This document shows positions 37,831 through 48,281 of a DNA stretch of 64,000 bases, one piece after another. The translations under genes were made by a program, and so were the position numbers. Within the stretch, counting starts at the first letter, position 1. Every line of letters starts with the position of its first letter. Source of the stretch: Euonymus europaeus. Its lineage: Eukaryota; Streptophyta; Magnoliopsida; Celastrales; Celastraceae. The stretch spans positions 3,422,501-3,486,500 of the forward strand of contig OY756965.1 of assembly GCA_963580455.1 (NCBI GenBank), in the 5' to 3' direction. The notes beneath the pieces were generated by a model. The model did not search any database. It saw only the letters and a list, made by a program, of their open reading frames with translations, and was not told the DNA's origin.

Positions 37831-39271
37831 TCAGATCATGTAATCAACCAGAAATGTATGAGTTTCAGGCATTACTAGAGGGAGGCTTTCAATGTAATTG
37901 TAGAAACGTAATAGGTTTTCCTTTGCAAGAGTAACTGCATCAACTACATCGCGGTTACTTATGAGAACCCATAAATCCCTAGAACCAACCCTCCTCAGGC
38001 TACCACGGCAAAATGGGCAGGACTGAGATCGTTCATTCCTGTAGTATTATCAGGGTAACATAAAGAACTGAATTGATAATGATTAAGCCATAAAATGCTT
38101 ATAAGGGTTTTGCAGAAATTAAGGTACCAGTCACGGAAGCAGCGGATGCATAATGAGTGCCCACAATTAGGCAGTACCATCTTTGCAATATTTTCCATGC
38201 ATATCCCACATTCTTCATCCTCAAAATCTTTATTGTGTGTCTTCCTCTTTTCTTCCATTCTCTTTCTGCTCGAATTATCCGAGCCTCGGTGTCTCTTATT
38301 CTTATCTTCTAATTCAACAAACTCAGCCTCAAGTTGTGTGAGCAATGGGTATATAACAGCTGCAAGAACACCCCAAAGGATATCATATCAATGTCCGCGA
38401 AAATATCAGAAACAGAAAGTTTTGTGCTGATAAAAAGTGAAACCTCATATAAGAAACAAACCATAGAATTCCCTCAGGGAGGCCTTCCTTTCTTTAGATG
38501 CCAATGTTGGGGTTCCATCAACATATGCCTGTACAAATGATATGGAGCATTATTTGAGTTTCTCCACGGAAGAAGAAAGATACACACAACCACACTTGAG
38601 AGAACAAAAACAATTAAAGAATATCTACCTTGTAAACAAATATGTGAAGAAGGCCCAAAGAACTGGGAAGGTTATCTGTACAACTATAATCCATCCATTC
38701 AAACAGAAACAACACCAACGGAGCAAAAGGGCTGTAAGACAATCTCATTTGAACACCATCCCCACCATAATCTCCTGGGATAGAGGCTGCCCTGCAAAGC
38801 CCCATTTCACAAACAATGATTGCAACAAATCATACCTTTTAAGCAGAATTCTCAGGAAAATTTAGAATAGCATGAACTACTTTAGGATATTTAACTATGA
38901 AAACAAAATTCAGGGGAATAACAGGAAATCTCTAAGCCCCAAAGACTATTTACATATGCAAAGACAAATTACTGGAACATAAGGGTATGTTCAAGAATCA
39001 AAATTGACCCTGAAAATTTTCATCCACCTACCGCAATTTAGTTAAGCCAACTGCACAACTAAAAACCCTAGAAAGGGAAACAGAAAGGAACATCAAAGGC
39101 CACCAACCCATTCAAGGACACACAAAAAAAATCCACAAAACATCTAATTTAAAGCAAAGCTACTAAGAGAAGAAACGATGGAACTCACAGGGTATTAGCA
39201 TGTTCTATATCAGCTTCAAGTGCCTTAAGAGATTCTCTGTATCCTGACTTGTTTGGCTGTCTCTGCCACAT
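37831..39271 (-). CDS. AIRP2-type C3HC4 RING E3 ubiquitin ligase, copy A
   Basis: RING-type E3 ubiquitin ligase of the AIRP2 family; the Arabidopsis member is a positive factor in abscisic acid response. Five exons on the minus strand: 39271-39189, 38791-38629, 38528-38462, 38359-38128 and 38038-37831, total 250 aa (family about 240). The opening MWQRQPNKSGYRESLKALEA with DIEHANTL is the AIRP2 N-terminal helix. The middle region (29-105) has LGLLHIFVYK and LREFY. A charged linker (120-152) precedes the RING: C155, C158, C170, H172, C175, C178, C189, C192, a complete C3HC4 zinc site. The last exon holds RDLWVL and a C-terminal helical block. Copy B, divergent at 41689, has the same five-exon plan with identical exon 2 and 3 lengths (163 and 67 nt). 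TGGGCY motifs lie 430-690 bp upstream. No lesions. Confidence 0.92.
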
Positions 39272-41688
39272 TTTCTTTCACCCTTTTTGGGTTTTCTTCT
39301 GACAAACAAGAGAAAAATAAAAAAAACTGAGAAACAAGAAAGGAAGAGGAGAGAAGTGGCAAAAAGGACCGGTTTTTGTTGCAGCGAGGGACCTTCTGGA
39401 GGAGAAAGAATATTAGAAAGGTACTGGGTGGGTCTTAAAAGAGAGAGAGAAAGCAGGCTTTGCTTAGTTTTCAAACCTTGTCACAATTGAAGTAAAGAAA
39501 GGAATGCCTTGTTATCTGTCTCTCTATCCAATGAATCTTTTCATTATTTTCCTAACCATTGCCTTTATTATTTTCTCAACTTGCTGGTGTGTAACTGGCA
39601 TCATCTCTCGACTTTTCCTACTTTTGGCTTTATTATCGGTGACCCAATTGTCCTTTTATTTCAATTATTATTAATGTCTTAAATGAGTTAAGAACTGTTA
39701 ATCACGTTTGGGCTGGAACTAGTTTGGGCCTGATGGGCTATCTAGCCCAAGGTTGAGGTTTAATGAGCCCAAACGTGATTCCCATTTCCCAGTGAGCCTG
39801 CATGTTTTGGTTTAGTGCTTTTTGTTCTTTTCCAAAAACTGCCTGGTTCAGTTCTGGCAGCATGGATTTGGGTGATTGTGAAGCTTATCTAAAATGAGTA
39901 ACTTCTGGGCCCATTAAAGATTGCTTTTTCCACCTGAAATGGGCTCATGGGCCCCCAAAACAGCTAACAGTACGACTGCACCAACACAATTTTATCACTA
40001 CCCCACAAAATGCCATCTTAATTTGGTTGGTACTTGGCAGATAGCAATTCAAGATATCCTCACTTTGTTGGATACTTTATTGAATTAAGAAGATTATTTG
40101 TGTAGGATTTGGTTGTGGGGTTTATCATTGTTGGTTTGTGTCAAGATCCACAGTGTAAGAATCATCTGCATAACTTTTTCAAAGGTGGAAGACAAGTTGG
40201 GGTCCAATAGAGATTAAACAGAAGGAAATTAAAGCAAAGAAGATGATTAAATAAATAAATAAAAATTATAACCGAGAATGATATCGTACATGTTTATCTT
40301 TTGAATATTTGATAAGAGTGATTATCAGATTTTCTCATCTAAAAATATAATAAATTGAGTGAAAATACAACACGAGACAATAATAGAATAATTAAATACA
40401 TTTTTATAGTGCTAAAGTTGAAGCATGCATTCCCTTCTTTAGTGGTTGCTTCCCTTTTTTTGCATGGCCAAGATATTCTTCATGATCACTATCAAACATA
40501 CCAGTAATCACAAATTTTGAAGAATTATTCACATCTCTTACCAAATTTTATGAATAGCATGGGACCCACATAATATTTTGAATTTCTGAACCTGTCTGTG
40601 TTGACAGCTTCCCCATGTTGGTAAACACCAATGCGCCTGATGGTATACTCTAATTAATTATAATAAACTTGCTTTTGCAACAATTTATTTAATTAATTAA
40701 CATATCTGCATTGAGTGAGATTTTTCAGGTGAGAGTTGTAAAAGGGAAATGGTTACTTTTTTTGTGTAGTTCACCGGCTCATTGGGTCGTATTTGTGTTG
40801 GGTATTCCCCTCCTTTATATATAAAAAAAATCAACATATCTGTAATGTGAATTATGAAAAAAAACATAGTAAAATATATAACCACCGCCAAAATATTAAA
40901 TAGGGATTTGACACTAATTTAAATATTTATATGTATCAAAACCCCAACTGCCCACCATAAACAATTATGTATAGAGTGCACCTAAAATGTCCAATAATGA
41001 GTCATTTAGCAAGCACATTAATTATGGGTCTTAACCCTATATCACATAAATTATTGACCTTGATTAATAATTCACATTCCAATCCAATTTAAACGATTGT
41101 ATTATGACTTTGGTCAACCTAAACAATTATGATATAAAAAGATGAGTTTTTTATTTTTTAAAAATAAGCATAAAGATGATGTTTTTCCTTAAGAAATGTG
41201 AAACGTTATTTTAAAAAAAAAATGGAATGTAAAAAGTGAGAAATATTTTGGGTTTTGGGACATTTTACTTTTTACAAGTAATAATATTTTATTTGGAAAG
41301 CAACAAGATTAAGGATCAAGATAAGAACAGAGAAAGAATTAATGAGGGTGGCATGGTCAAGAAGCAAACAACACCTGACATAGAAAGAAACGCATTTTAC
41401 ATGTCTTACTATTCTTTCTTTCTGACCATCAATGCTAGAGAGAGACAGGCAGACCCTTCTCATAGACAAACCCAGGAAAAGCTAGAAAGAGAAGCAATTC
41501 TATTTCCTCTCTTTCGGCGAGTCCATTAATTGACCCCCTTTTTTCTTCTCTTGTTTTTTGTGTGTTGTGTTTGGTGGATTAGGTTTAAAGTCCTAAAGAA
41601 AAAGCAACCTAGTTGGTCTTTTAAAGTTCTATTGCTTTGTATTTGCTTTGTTTTATTGTTCTGTTGTTATCGGAGAGGGATAGCTAGG
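39272..41688. other. Divergent intergenic region between the two RING genes
   Basis: 2.4 kb shared upstream DNA of the two head-to-head AIRP2-type genes. The copy A side has a purine-rich leader with GAGAGA (39430-39450). The copy B side has a GAGAGA/TTTCTCTC leader (41430-41520). The middle is AT-rich with no gene. The distinctive part is the palindromic TGGGCY region listed separately. Confidence 0.6.
39700..39962. promoter_or_regulatory. Cluster of TGGGCY (site II-like) motifs with a 15-bp perfect inverted repeat
   Basis: AATCACGTTTGGGCT (39700-39714) is mirrored exactly by AGCCCAAACGTGATT (39766-39780). Inside the loop are TTTGGGCCTGATGGGCT and AGCCCAA, a second shorter stem. Further TGGGCC/TGGGCT words follow at about 39907-39955. 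TGGGCY is the site II element bound by TCP factors in plant promoters. The cluster lies 430-690 bp upstream of RING copy A. Confidence 0.55.
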
Positions 41689-43389
41689 ATGGAGATGATG
41701 TATTATCCGCTAGCAAAGAGTTCCTACCAGGACTCTTTGAAGCTCTTGGAGGCCGATATCCAGCATGCAAATTCACTGTGAGGGTTACTCCAACATTTTT
41801 ATTTCTCTTCCTTTCCACTTTGTTTTCAGTTGGGTTTGCTTTGTCTATTTTTTTTCCTGAAATGGGTTGTCCTTGTCTTTTTGTGGGTTGGATATTGATC
41901 ATTTTTTATCATGATCGACATCCTAATGATTGGGCAGTTTCGAATTTGGGTATTAAGTTCTATGTTCAATTGAATTTGGGAATTTACTGAGGCAGTTATG
42001 CATAATGGCCCAACTTTGATTTTTTTTTTTTTTTTTGTCTTATCCATCCTTCCAAATTTATATGGTGGACATACAAGAGTGATTGCAAATGATCTTTCTC
42101 GGTGCTTGGATGCGTACGTGTGCCCTCAAAGGAGGGATTTTTATGTCTGCTTAGCTGTTAAATAGTTGAAATGGATTTGCAACTTGAACCTGCGTTTATG
42201 GAGTAGGGGAGGCATTGGAAGTGCAGTCAGTACATACGCAAGTGTGTTGTTGTTACTTTGTAGAATCAGGAGAGAATGATTTGTTATTTTATTGACTATG
42301 TTTCAGAGAGAGTACAGAATTATGGAGATAGATGCATCGGTTATTTTTAGTGGTTGGCTAAAGCGATATTTATTAAATGAATTTTTTACAGGGCTGCTGC
42401 CATTCCAAGGGGAAAGGGCGGTGCGCGTCTTGAGATGAAATTGGTTTATAATCACTTAGCTGCATTCTATTTGTTTTTGTTACAATGGATGGATTCTTCC
42501 TGCATTTGTCTACTCCCGAGATACTTAAACCTCTTCCAGATACTTGTGTACAAGGTGATGGTTCTTCTTTTGGTTGTTGATTATTGCATGATGAATTAGA
42601 GTTCACGAACGTTGTGATATGTAATCGCTTGCTCTGGTATTTAATACAGGTTTATAGTGATGGTGGACCAAAATTATCAACTTGTGGAAGGAAAGCAACA
42701 ATTAGGGAATTTTATGGTATGGATATGCTTTCCATCAAACGCATACAGCTAATGTGTGATTTAGCTTGTGTCATTTGCTATTAATTAACTTGTGCATTTC
42801 TATCAAAAACTGTATTTCAGGTATTATATTACCCTCTCTTCGACGTCTCCATGGCAACATGGTGGAGTCGGATGATTTGGAGGAAGGTCTTCCTGACACT
42901 GATCGCTGCAATAAAAAGAGAGCTGAAAGAGATAACAAAATTGTAGATATTGATTGGAAGAGAGATGATGAATGTGGGATTTGTTTGGAACCTTGCTCCA
43001 AAATTGTCTTACCTAATTGCTGTCATGCAATGTGCATCAAATGTTATCATAATTGGTAACTTTAATTAATTTGATCCCTGTAAAATCTGTATTCTTTTCC
43101 ACCACTGCAAATGTTTCTTGTTATCATTATTTTTATGCTTATTATGCCTATGCTCATAGAGTTTCATGCCGAATTCAGGAACATAAAGTCGGAGTCATGC
43201 CCTTTTTGTCGTGGCAGCTTAAAGAGGGTTAATTCGGAAGATTTATGGGTTCTCACTTGCAATGGTGATGTGGTTGATACGAAAACAGTTTTCAAGGAGG
43301 ACTTGTTACATTTCTACCTCTATATCAACAGCCTACCAAAAGATTACCCAGATGCCCTTTTCTTAATGTATTATGAATACTTGATATGA
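41689..43389 (+). CDS. AIRP2-type C3HC4 RING E3 ubiquitin ligase, copy B
   Basis: Divergent paralogue of the RING gene at 37831-39271. Five exons: 41689-41777, 42392-42554, 42650-42716, 42821-43055 and 43179-43389, total 254 aa. An in-frame ATG at 41698 would give MYYPLAKSSYQDSLKLLEAD, which matches the usual AIRP2 start better; the upstream ATG adds only three residues. Exons 2 and 3 are the same length as in copy A. The RING is complete: CGIC, then PNCCHAMCIKC and CPFC, with an extra Cys between the third Cys and the His. The linker before the RING differs (acidic then basic, EEGLPDTDRCNKKRAERD), and the core is less like the consensus than copy A. Expected role: E2-dependent ubiquitin transfer in cytosol. 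Substrate unknown. No lesions. Confidence 0.9.
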
Positions 43390-44294
43390 TTTACTGAATC
43401 AAAAGTAGAATTGTGTGTACAGTTAGAACAGAAAACATTCCAGGCCTTGAAATGTAAATAAGGACTGGTATGCAGAATTCTCTCTGATATTGAACAGATA
43501 GTTGTACGAAGTGCAAGAAATTTGCAGTATTGATACTGAAAAGGTGAAAAGTGTTCATCTCTGGAATTGGCTCCTTTTATGATTCATGAACATCTTGAGA
43601 ATTGCACATGAAACTGCATTTGAAGTGTGTTGATATATTCACAAAAAATCCTTTCGTACTTTTCTTGTTGAACTTTTTAAGCAATACTGATGAGATAAAT
43701 CAGAGCCTTGTAGCAACTCTTATTAAGCTTCATTTTGTTTTGATAATCATCTGATTTAAGCTTTATTTATGTTTGTGATAGGATTATACGGTATGAGTGT
43801 GATAATACAGTAAATTTGCTGGTAAATTGTTGAATTACAACTGTTGACAAGCTTGAGTGCAGGTTCAGACTTGCATTGGTATCAGTTTCACTCAAACCAG
43901 CTACCCAGATCGGTTTTTGCAGTTAAGAAAGCCAGCAACAGTGTAGCCATTGTTCTTCACGCCCAAGGAAGGAAAATGAAAATCAGAAGGGAAACATATG
44001 CCGGTAATACTATACTGTCCTTACATCAGATATTACAATGGAGTGACATAATCTAGTCACTTCTCTATACTTTATTATTGATGGGTACAAAAGATTGAAA
44101 CTAGTTTGCATTGTCTTCCTTTTGATGCAAACAATTCAATCTAAACCCACTGTGACTCATCTTTTATCGAGTCAATTACATGAATTGAAAAAAAGGAAAA
44201 AGAAAGTGTGCATTGTATCTAAGAAATATTTATTCGGCTCTCTGAATGCATCCATTCGGGGCCATATATGGAAGAACTATGTAATATCTGTCAC
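43390..44294. other. Intergenic DNA between convergent genes
   Basis: The 3' flanks of RING copy B and the GDSL gene. A 70-codon open frame at 43844-44056 has ordinary composition but no start context, splice partner or known domain. I do not call it. Confidence 0.55.
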
Positions 44295-45757
44295 CTATAA
44301 CAACAAGCCTTTCTTGTGCTTGATCAGCTGAAGAAACGGTGGTTGACAGAAACCTTGTTTGTGGAAGAAGAGATCAGAAAGAACTTTATGCATGGCCTCC
44401 GTAAGATGCACACCATCCCAGTTAATGAATTGATTAGGTTGCTTGCAGGTAGACGTGCCAATGGATCCGCAAAGACGATTCAAGTCAAAGTTGAGTTTTC
44501 CACCTCCTGCTCCGCAGCAAGCCTTGAAGGGCTCTTGGAAATTGTATTGCTTGTGGTTTGACAGGACATTTTTGTAGGCACTCGTGTAATCAACATATGA
44601 AATGATACAATGAGGGAATAGCTTCCTCAGTATTTCCAACTTCCTCTGAAGGAGCTTGTTGTGAGCTTGGATCAATCCATTGGCAAGGGATGAACATCCC
44701 ATACCATCAGGGTCGAGGAATTTAGATAGAGCCAACTGCAACGGGCAGCACCCAGCCGGTGGCAGCCCCTGAATCACAAGGTACTTGGCTCCCCTTTCTA
44801 TCAGTGTCTGTCGCAGGAAATGATAAATTTTAAATTAGGAATCTTCGACTTTGATACGACTTATTGGGAGATACAAAACTATAAAACAAAAGGATGTTTT
44901 TCTGTTTGTTGCATTACCTTTACAAGGTTGAAGACATGGCCAATGTTCATTTCTGTAAGCCATGGAATGGAAATGGAGGAGCCTAGTGTGCGAGAATAGT
45001 CATTGCCACCCATCTCACCAACCCAGAAGAGTGTGTTGTTCATTGAACCTTTGCAGTCAACATCACTTAGTCCCTTACATTCAACCTCCGTGAGGTGCTT
45101 ATTAAACCAATCAAGTTGAGTCTTGAAAGTCTCAGGGATTGCCTTCCACATGAGCGCATGAGCGATCTTGTGGGCAGCAAAGAAATCACCAGAAAGGCCA
45201 GTTGATCCAGAAATTGCAAAGTTGACTCCGTTAGAGAAGTTTGCAGATGTGTCTTTGTATGGTGGGGGGGTGGGTAAGCCAATAGAGTCACAGAGAAAAT
45301 CAATGACTAATTTTCCATTGGAGAGCCGTGAACCGGGCAATTTTGTCCCTCCGTTAGAATCAGCGAGTGACGCAAACTTTGAAATCAAATCAGTTACAAA
45401 GGACTTGAGACCTCCCAACAACTTAGCATTTCCCGTATCGGTATAAGAGTCTCCAAATGCGTACACCTTCTTGAAAGTTCCTTGGTAACTGATTGAAGAA
45501 TCAGAGGTACTGCCTGATGGGGAAGGTTGTGGTCCTTGTGGATTTGTTTTAGGTTGTGGTATTGAAGGTTGGGGAATAGGTTGTGGATTTGGATAGGTTT
45601 GTACTATGGAAGGTTGTGGATTTGGAGTAGGTTGTGGTGTTGAAGGTTGTGGCACAGGAGGGGGTTGCAATTTCTTGTGAGCAGAAGAGAATGATGAGGA
45701 CAGGTAGAGGACCAAGAGTGCTACTTGAAGGCCATTGATGAGGAGCTTGGAATTCAT
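44295..45757 (-). CDS. GDSL-type esterase/lipase with proline-rich N-terminal segment
   Basis: Secreted SGNH/GDSL hydrolase acting on ester bonds of lipids or cell-wall esters. Two exons, 45757-44918 and 44807-44295 (intron 110 bp), give 450 aa. The start is the ATG at 45757, followed by a signal peptide (about 1-26, hydrophobic QVALLVLYL). The extension in the same frame to 45775 begins with TTG and is not used. Residues 31-80 are a Pro-rich linker of repeated PQP/PNPQP words, unusual for the family and resembling a wall-anchoring segment. The catalytic domain starts with FGDSYTDTGN (nucleophile Ser104), followed by FSNGVNFA, GGND (block III) and the DGVHLTE block with Asp and His. All triad positions are present. 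A TATA box lies 72 bp upstream. Substrate unknown. Confidence 0.92.
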
Positions 45758-45828
45758 ATTTTCTATGGATTTCAAAGAGAAGAATTGTTGATTTGTTTAC
45801 GTTGTTTAATACCTGGAAATTGATTCAG

Positions 45829-45836
45829 TATTTATA
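45829..45836 (-). promoter_or_regulatory. TATA box of the GDSL gene
   Basis: TATAAATA on the minus strand, 72 bp before the start codon. Good match and spacing for a short-leader plant promoter. Confidence 0.55.
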
Positions 45837-46659
45837 CTTGTGTTTTGGGTCTATTTTGAGATGAATTTCATGTATGAACCTCCTTGGTTGTAGGAGAGCA
45901 GGGTTGACCATTCATCTATGGATTTTACTTGGATAGGACTAATGTCCAAAACCTGAGGATTTGAGGCCTATGTTGTCATAGCCTTGATTAAGCTCCATTG
46001 ACCAATTTATGGATATTTTTGGAGACTGCTCCTTCCTTCATTATAGGGTGCAATGTCCCGATTTGATCAAGTCAGCGACCATGTTTATCATTGGTAATCA
46101 ATTTGTTCTTTGTTTCCCTTAATGGCTCATCATATGTGACTCTGCCATGATTTGGAACAAATGGTGAGTTGGAACTTTTGGCCCAGATTGAGTTTTGTAA
46201 ATGGTGCTGATGATCCCTTTTACAAGAACATTTTATTAAGGACTGTGATGATTTAGACCAACATTGAGCCTAATGTTCAACCTCTCTGCTAATTCATCAG
46301 AGACAAGAAGGTCCAAACTATAAGGTAGAAACCTCGACAGAGGAAGAAACCCTAACACAGTTGCAAGTCGAGGAAACATAAATTATCTTGCACTTTGTCA
46401 AGACTTATAAAATACTATATCGCTTTAGAGACTCTCACGTAAAAAAGGTTCGAGCTTTCCTTAGGAGTTTTACTAGCATTTTGTCCGGTCAAAAGACAAG
46501 ACGTCGTACCTTCATTCCAACGATCATTCCAACGAATGACAAGTGACCATTGACTTGGTCAACATACATAAATAATTTTCAAATTTTTCATTATGAAAAT
46601 GGTATGACAAAAATAGATATGAAGATTTAGCTTATTATTAATGGAAAATTAATTAACAG

Positions 46660-46930
46660 AGTAATGATAATAATTTTTTTATTTTTTCCATTCTTTTGTC
46701 GATGAATTACTGACGGAAAATTTTTTTGGACGATGGATTACCGAAAAAAAATTAATTTTTAAAATTTTTTATCGACGGGTTACTGATGAAAAATCCATCG
46801 ATAATTATCAATGAAATTTTTTTCATCGGTGTTTAGATTACCTAAGACATTTTAACAACATAAATTTCCTATCGGTAATCAATATTACTGATGGAGATTA
46901 CCGACAAAAAATTGTGTAAATAATTCGCGA
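46660..46930. repeat. Short interspersed direct and inverted words around CGATGGATTACCGA
   Basis: Variants of ATTACTGACGGAAAA, GGATTACCGA, GGGTTACTGATGAAAAA and ATTACCGACAAAAAA recur about six times in both orientations over 270 bp. Clusters of short motifs like this form the subterminal repeats of CACTA or similar DNA transposons. No terminal CACTA ends or target duplication were found. Confidence 0.4.
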
Positions 46931-47527
46931 ATTTCTTGTAATGAGATAAACGGATGTCAAATTATTAATTGGAGTAAAATAGATACTTATGCAAAAAAAA
47001 ATTAATGATGAATATTAGAACATTTAATCTAATATAATGGTAGAGAGGTGAACTATTTTTGTACCGTTATATGAGTAGACTGTTTTGTAATTCACCTTAC
47101 AATAAGTTGTAGTTGCAGTTGTATATATACCTGAGTATTGGGGTGAGAATTATTGAGTTAATTTTTTTTTCAAATGAGAAATTTGTTTGTGATTATTATA
47201 ATATTAATATTTTTAAAAAAATATGGGGCTCTAGGGACGGCTTATCTCGCTCCACTCCAAAAACGCCCCTGCAACAAGGTCTTTTTCTGTGTGTAAATGT
47301 TATTAAGTGAGACAATTCAAAACTAATAAAGTCGTTGAGGAAACCTAGTTAATGTTATCCTTTGTATAAATTGTTCCATAATTTCTTGATGGAAGTTTGA
47401 ACTTGCAGAGCTGCTTCAGGCCCATGTTGTGAGTTGACTATATTTAAATTCATTACTTCCCCGACATCAATTTTCTTTTTCAGATCACGTAGATTGGCAG
47501 TGGCACTTATGACAGAACCAGAATAAA

Positions 47528-47528
47528 T

Positions 47529-47578
<50 letters not shown>

Positions 47579-47725
47579 ATATATATATATATAATATCTT
47601 TTTTCTTTATGCAACTCTTTACAGTTGTTTACGTTCATTAAGTATAAGTATGTATATATATATATAATATCTTTTTTCTTTATGCAACTCTTTACAGTTG
47701 TTTACGTTCATTAAGTACTAACTTT
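47528..47725 (+). repeat. (AC)n/(AT)n microsatellite plus 73-bp tandem duplication
   Basis: An AC run then a long AT run at 47528-47593. Next is a unit starting TATATATAATATCTTTTTTC (47593) that is repeated with a 73-bp offset from 47666. Both copies contain GCAACTCTTTACAGTTG and end near CATTAAGTA. Confidence 0.88.
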
Positions 47726-48179
47726 CTTACTCTTTAATACATCTTTTTAAGGTTTAAAATGAATCTATTTATTGTAAGCATGCACAATGCATGTGGAGCA
47801 AAGATGACAATATTGAATGGTTTAGCTACCTAATCTGTAACCAAACTACACCACCTTACGGAACATTAGGTAAGTTATCATCTCTCTCGGCAAAACTCTT
47901 GAGTCTTTAGATTATAATTCCGCTCTCTAGTTTCAACAAGTTGCAATCCTGAAGAGAATTACGAGCTAATAGCTCATATGACACTCATGTGTATGGTATC
48001 TCACACTTCATTAATTCTCTTGTACTAAAAAAAAAAAAAAAATTGCAATCCTGAAAGGGTTTATGGCGGCCCAGCTTACTTACCATGTCAAGTTGTTGAA
48101 TTTTTATTTCTCAGACCCAAATTTGCAACAAAGTCATGGACGTGGCTACAAACCATGCCCTAAATGTTGCTATACACAG

Positions 48180-48186
48180 TATAAAT
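48180..48186 (+). promoter_or_regulatory. TATA box of KCR copy 1
   Basis: TATAAAT, 102 bp before the start codon at 48282, with a C/A-rich short leader between. Confidence 0.5.
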
Positions 48187-48281
48187 GCATCCATTTAGGG
48201 TATCTCTCATCCTGTATAACTTAAGGGGACCATCACCATTGCCTTCCACAATTTCTGCTCTTTCCCTTAAAAAAATCTGGC

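Larger units (their letters stand above)
45837..48179. other. Intergenic DNA between the divergent GDSL and KCR genes
   Basis: No gene. Contains repeats listed separately and an A-run at 48027-48042. Minor open frames (47113-47310, 47355-47540) show no domain. Confidence 0.55.

Noticed and set aside
43844..44056. A 70-codon open frame downstream of RING copy B
   Set aside because: Ordinary-looking text but no start context, splice partner or known family. More likely 3' flank.
44316..44561. Plus-strand open frame opposite the GDSL gene
   Set aside because: Shadow of GDSL exon 2. The minus strand carries the conserved DGVHLTE block.
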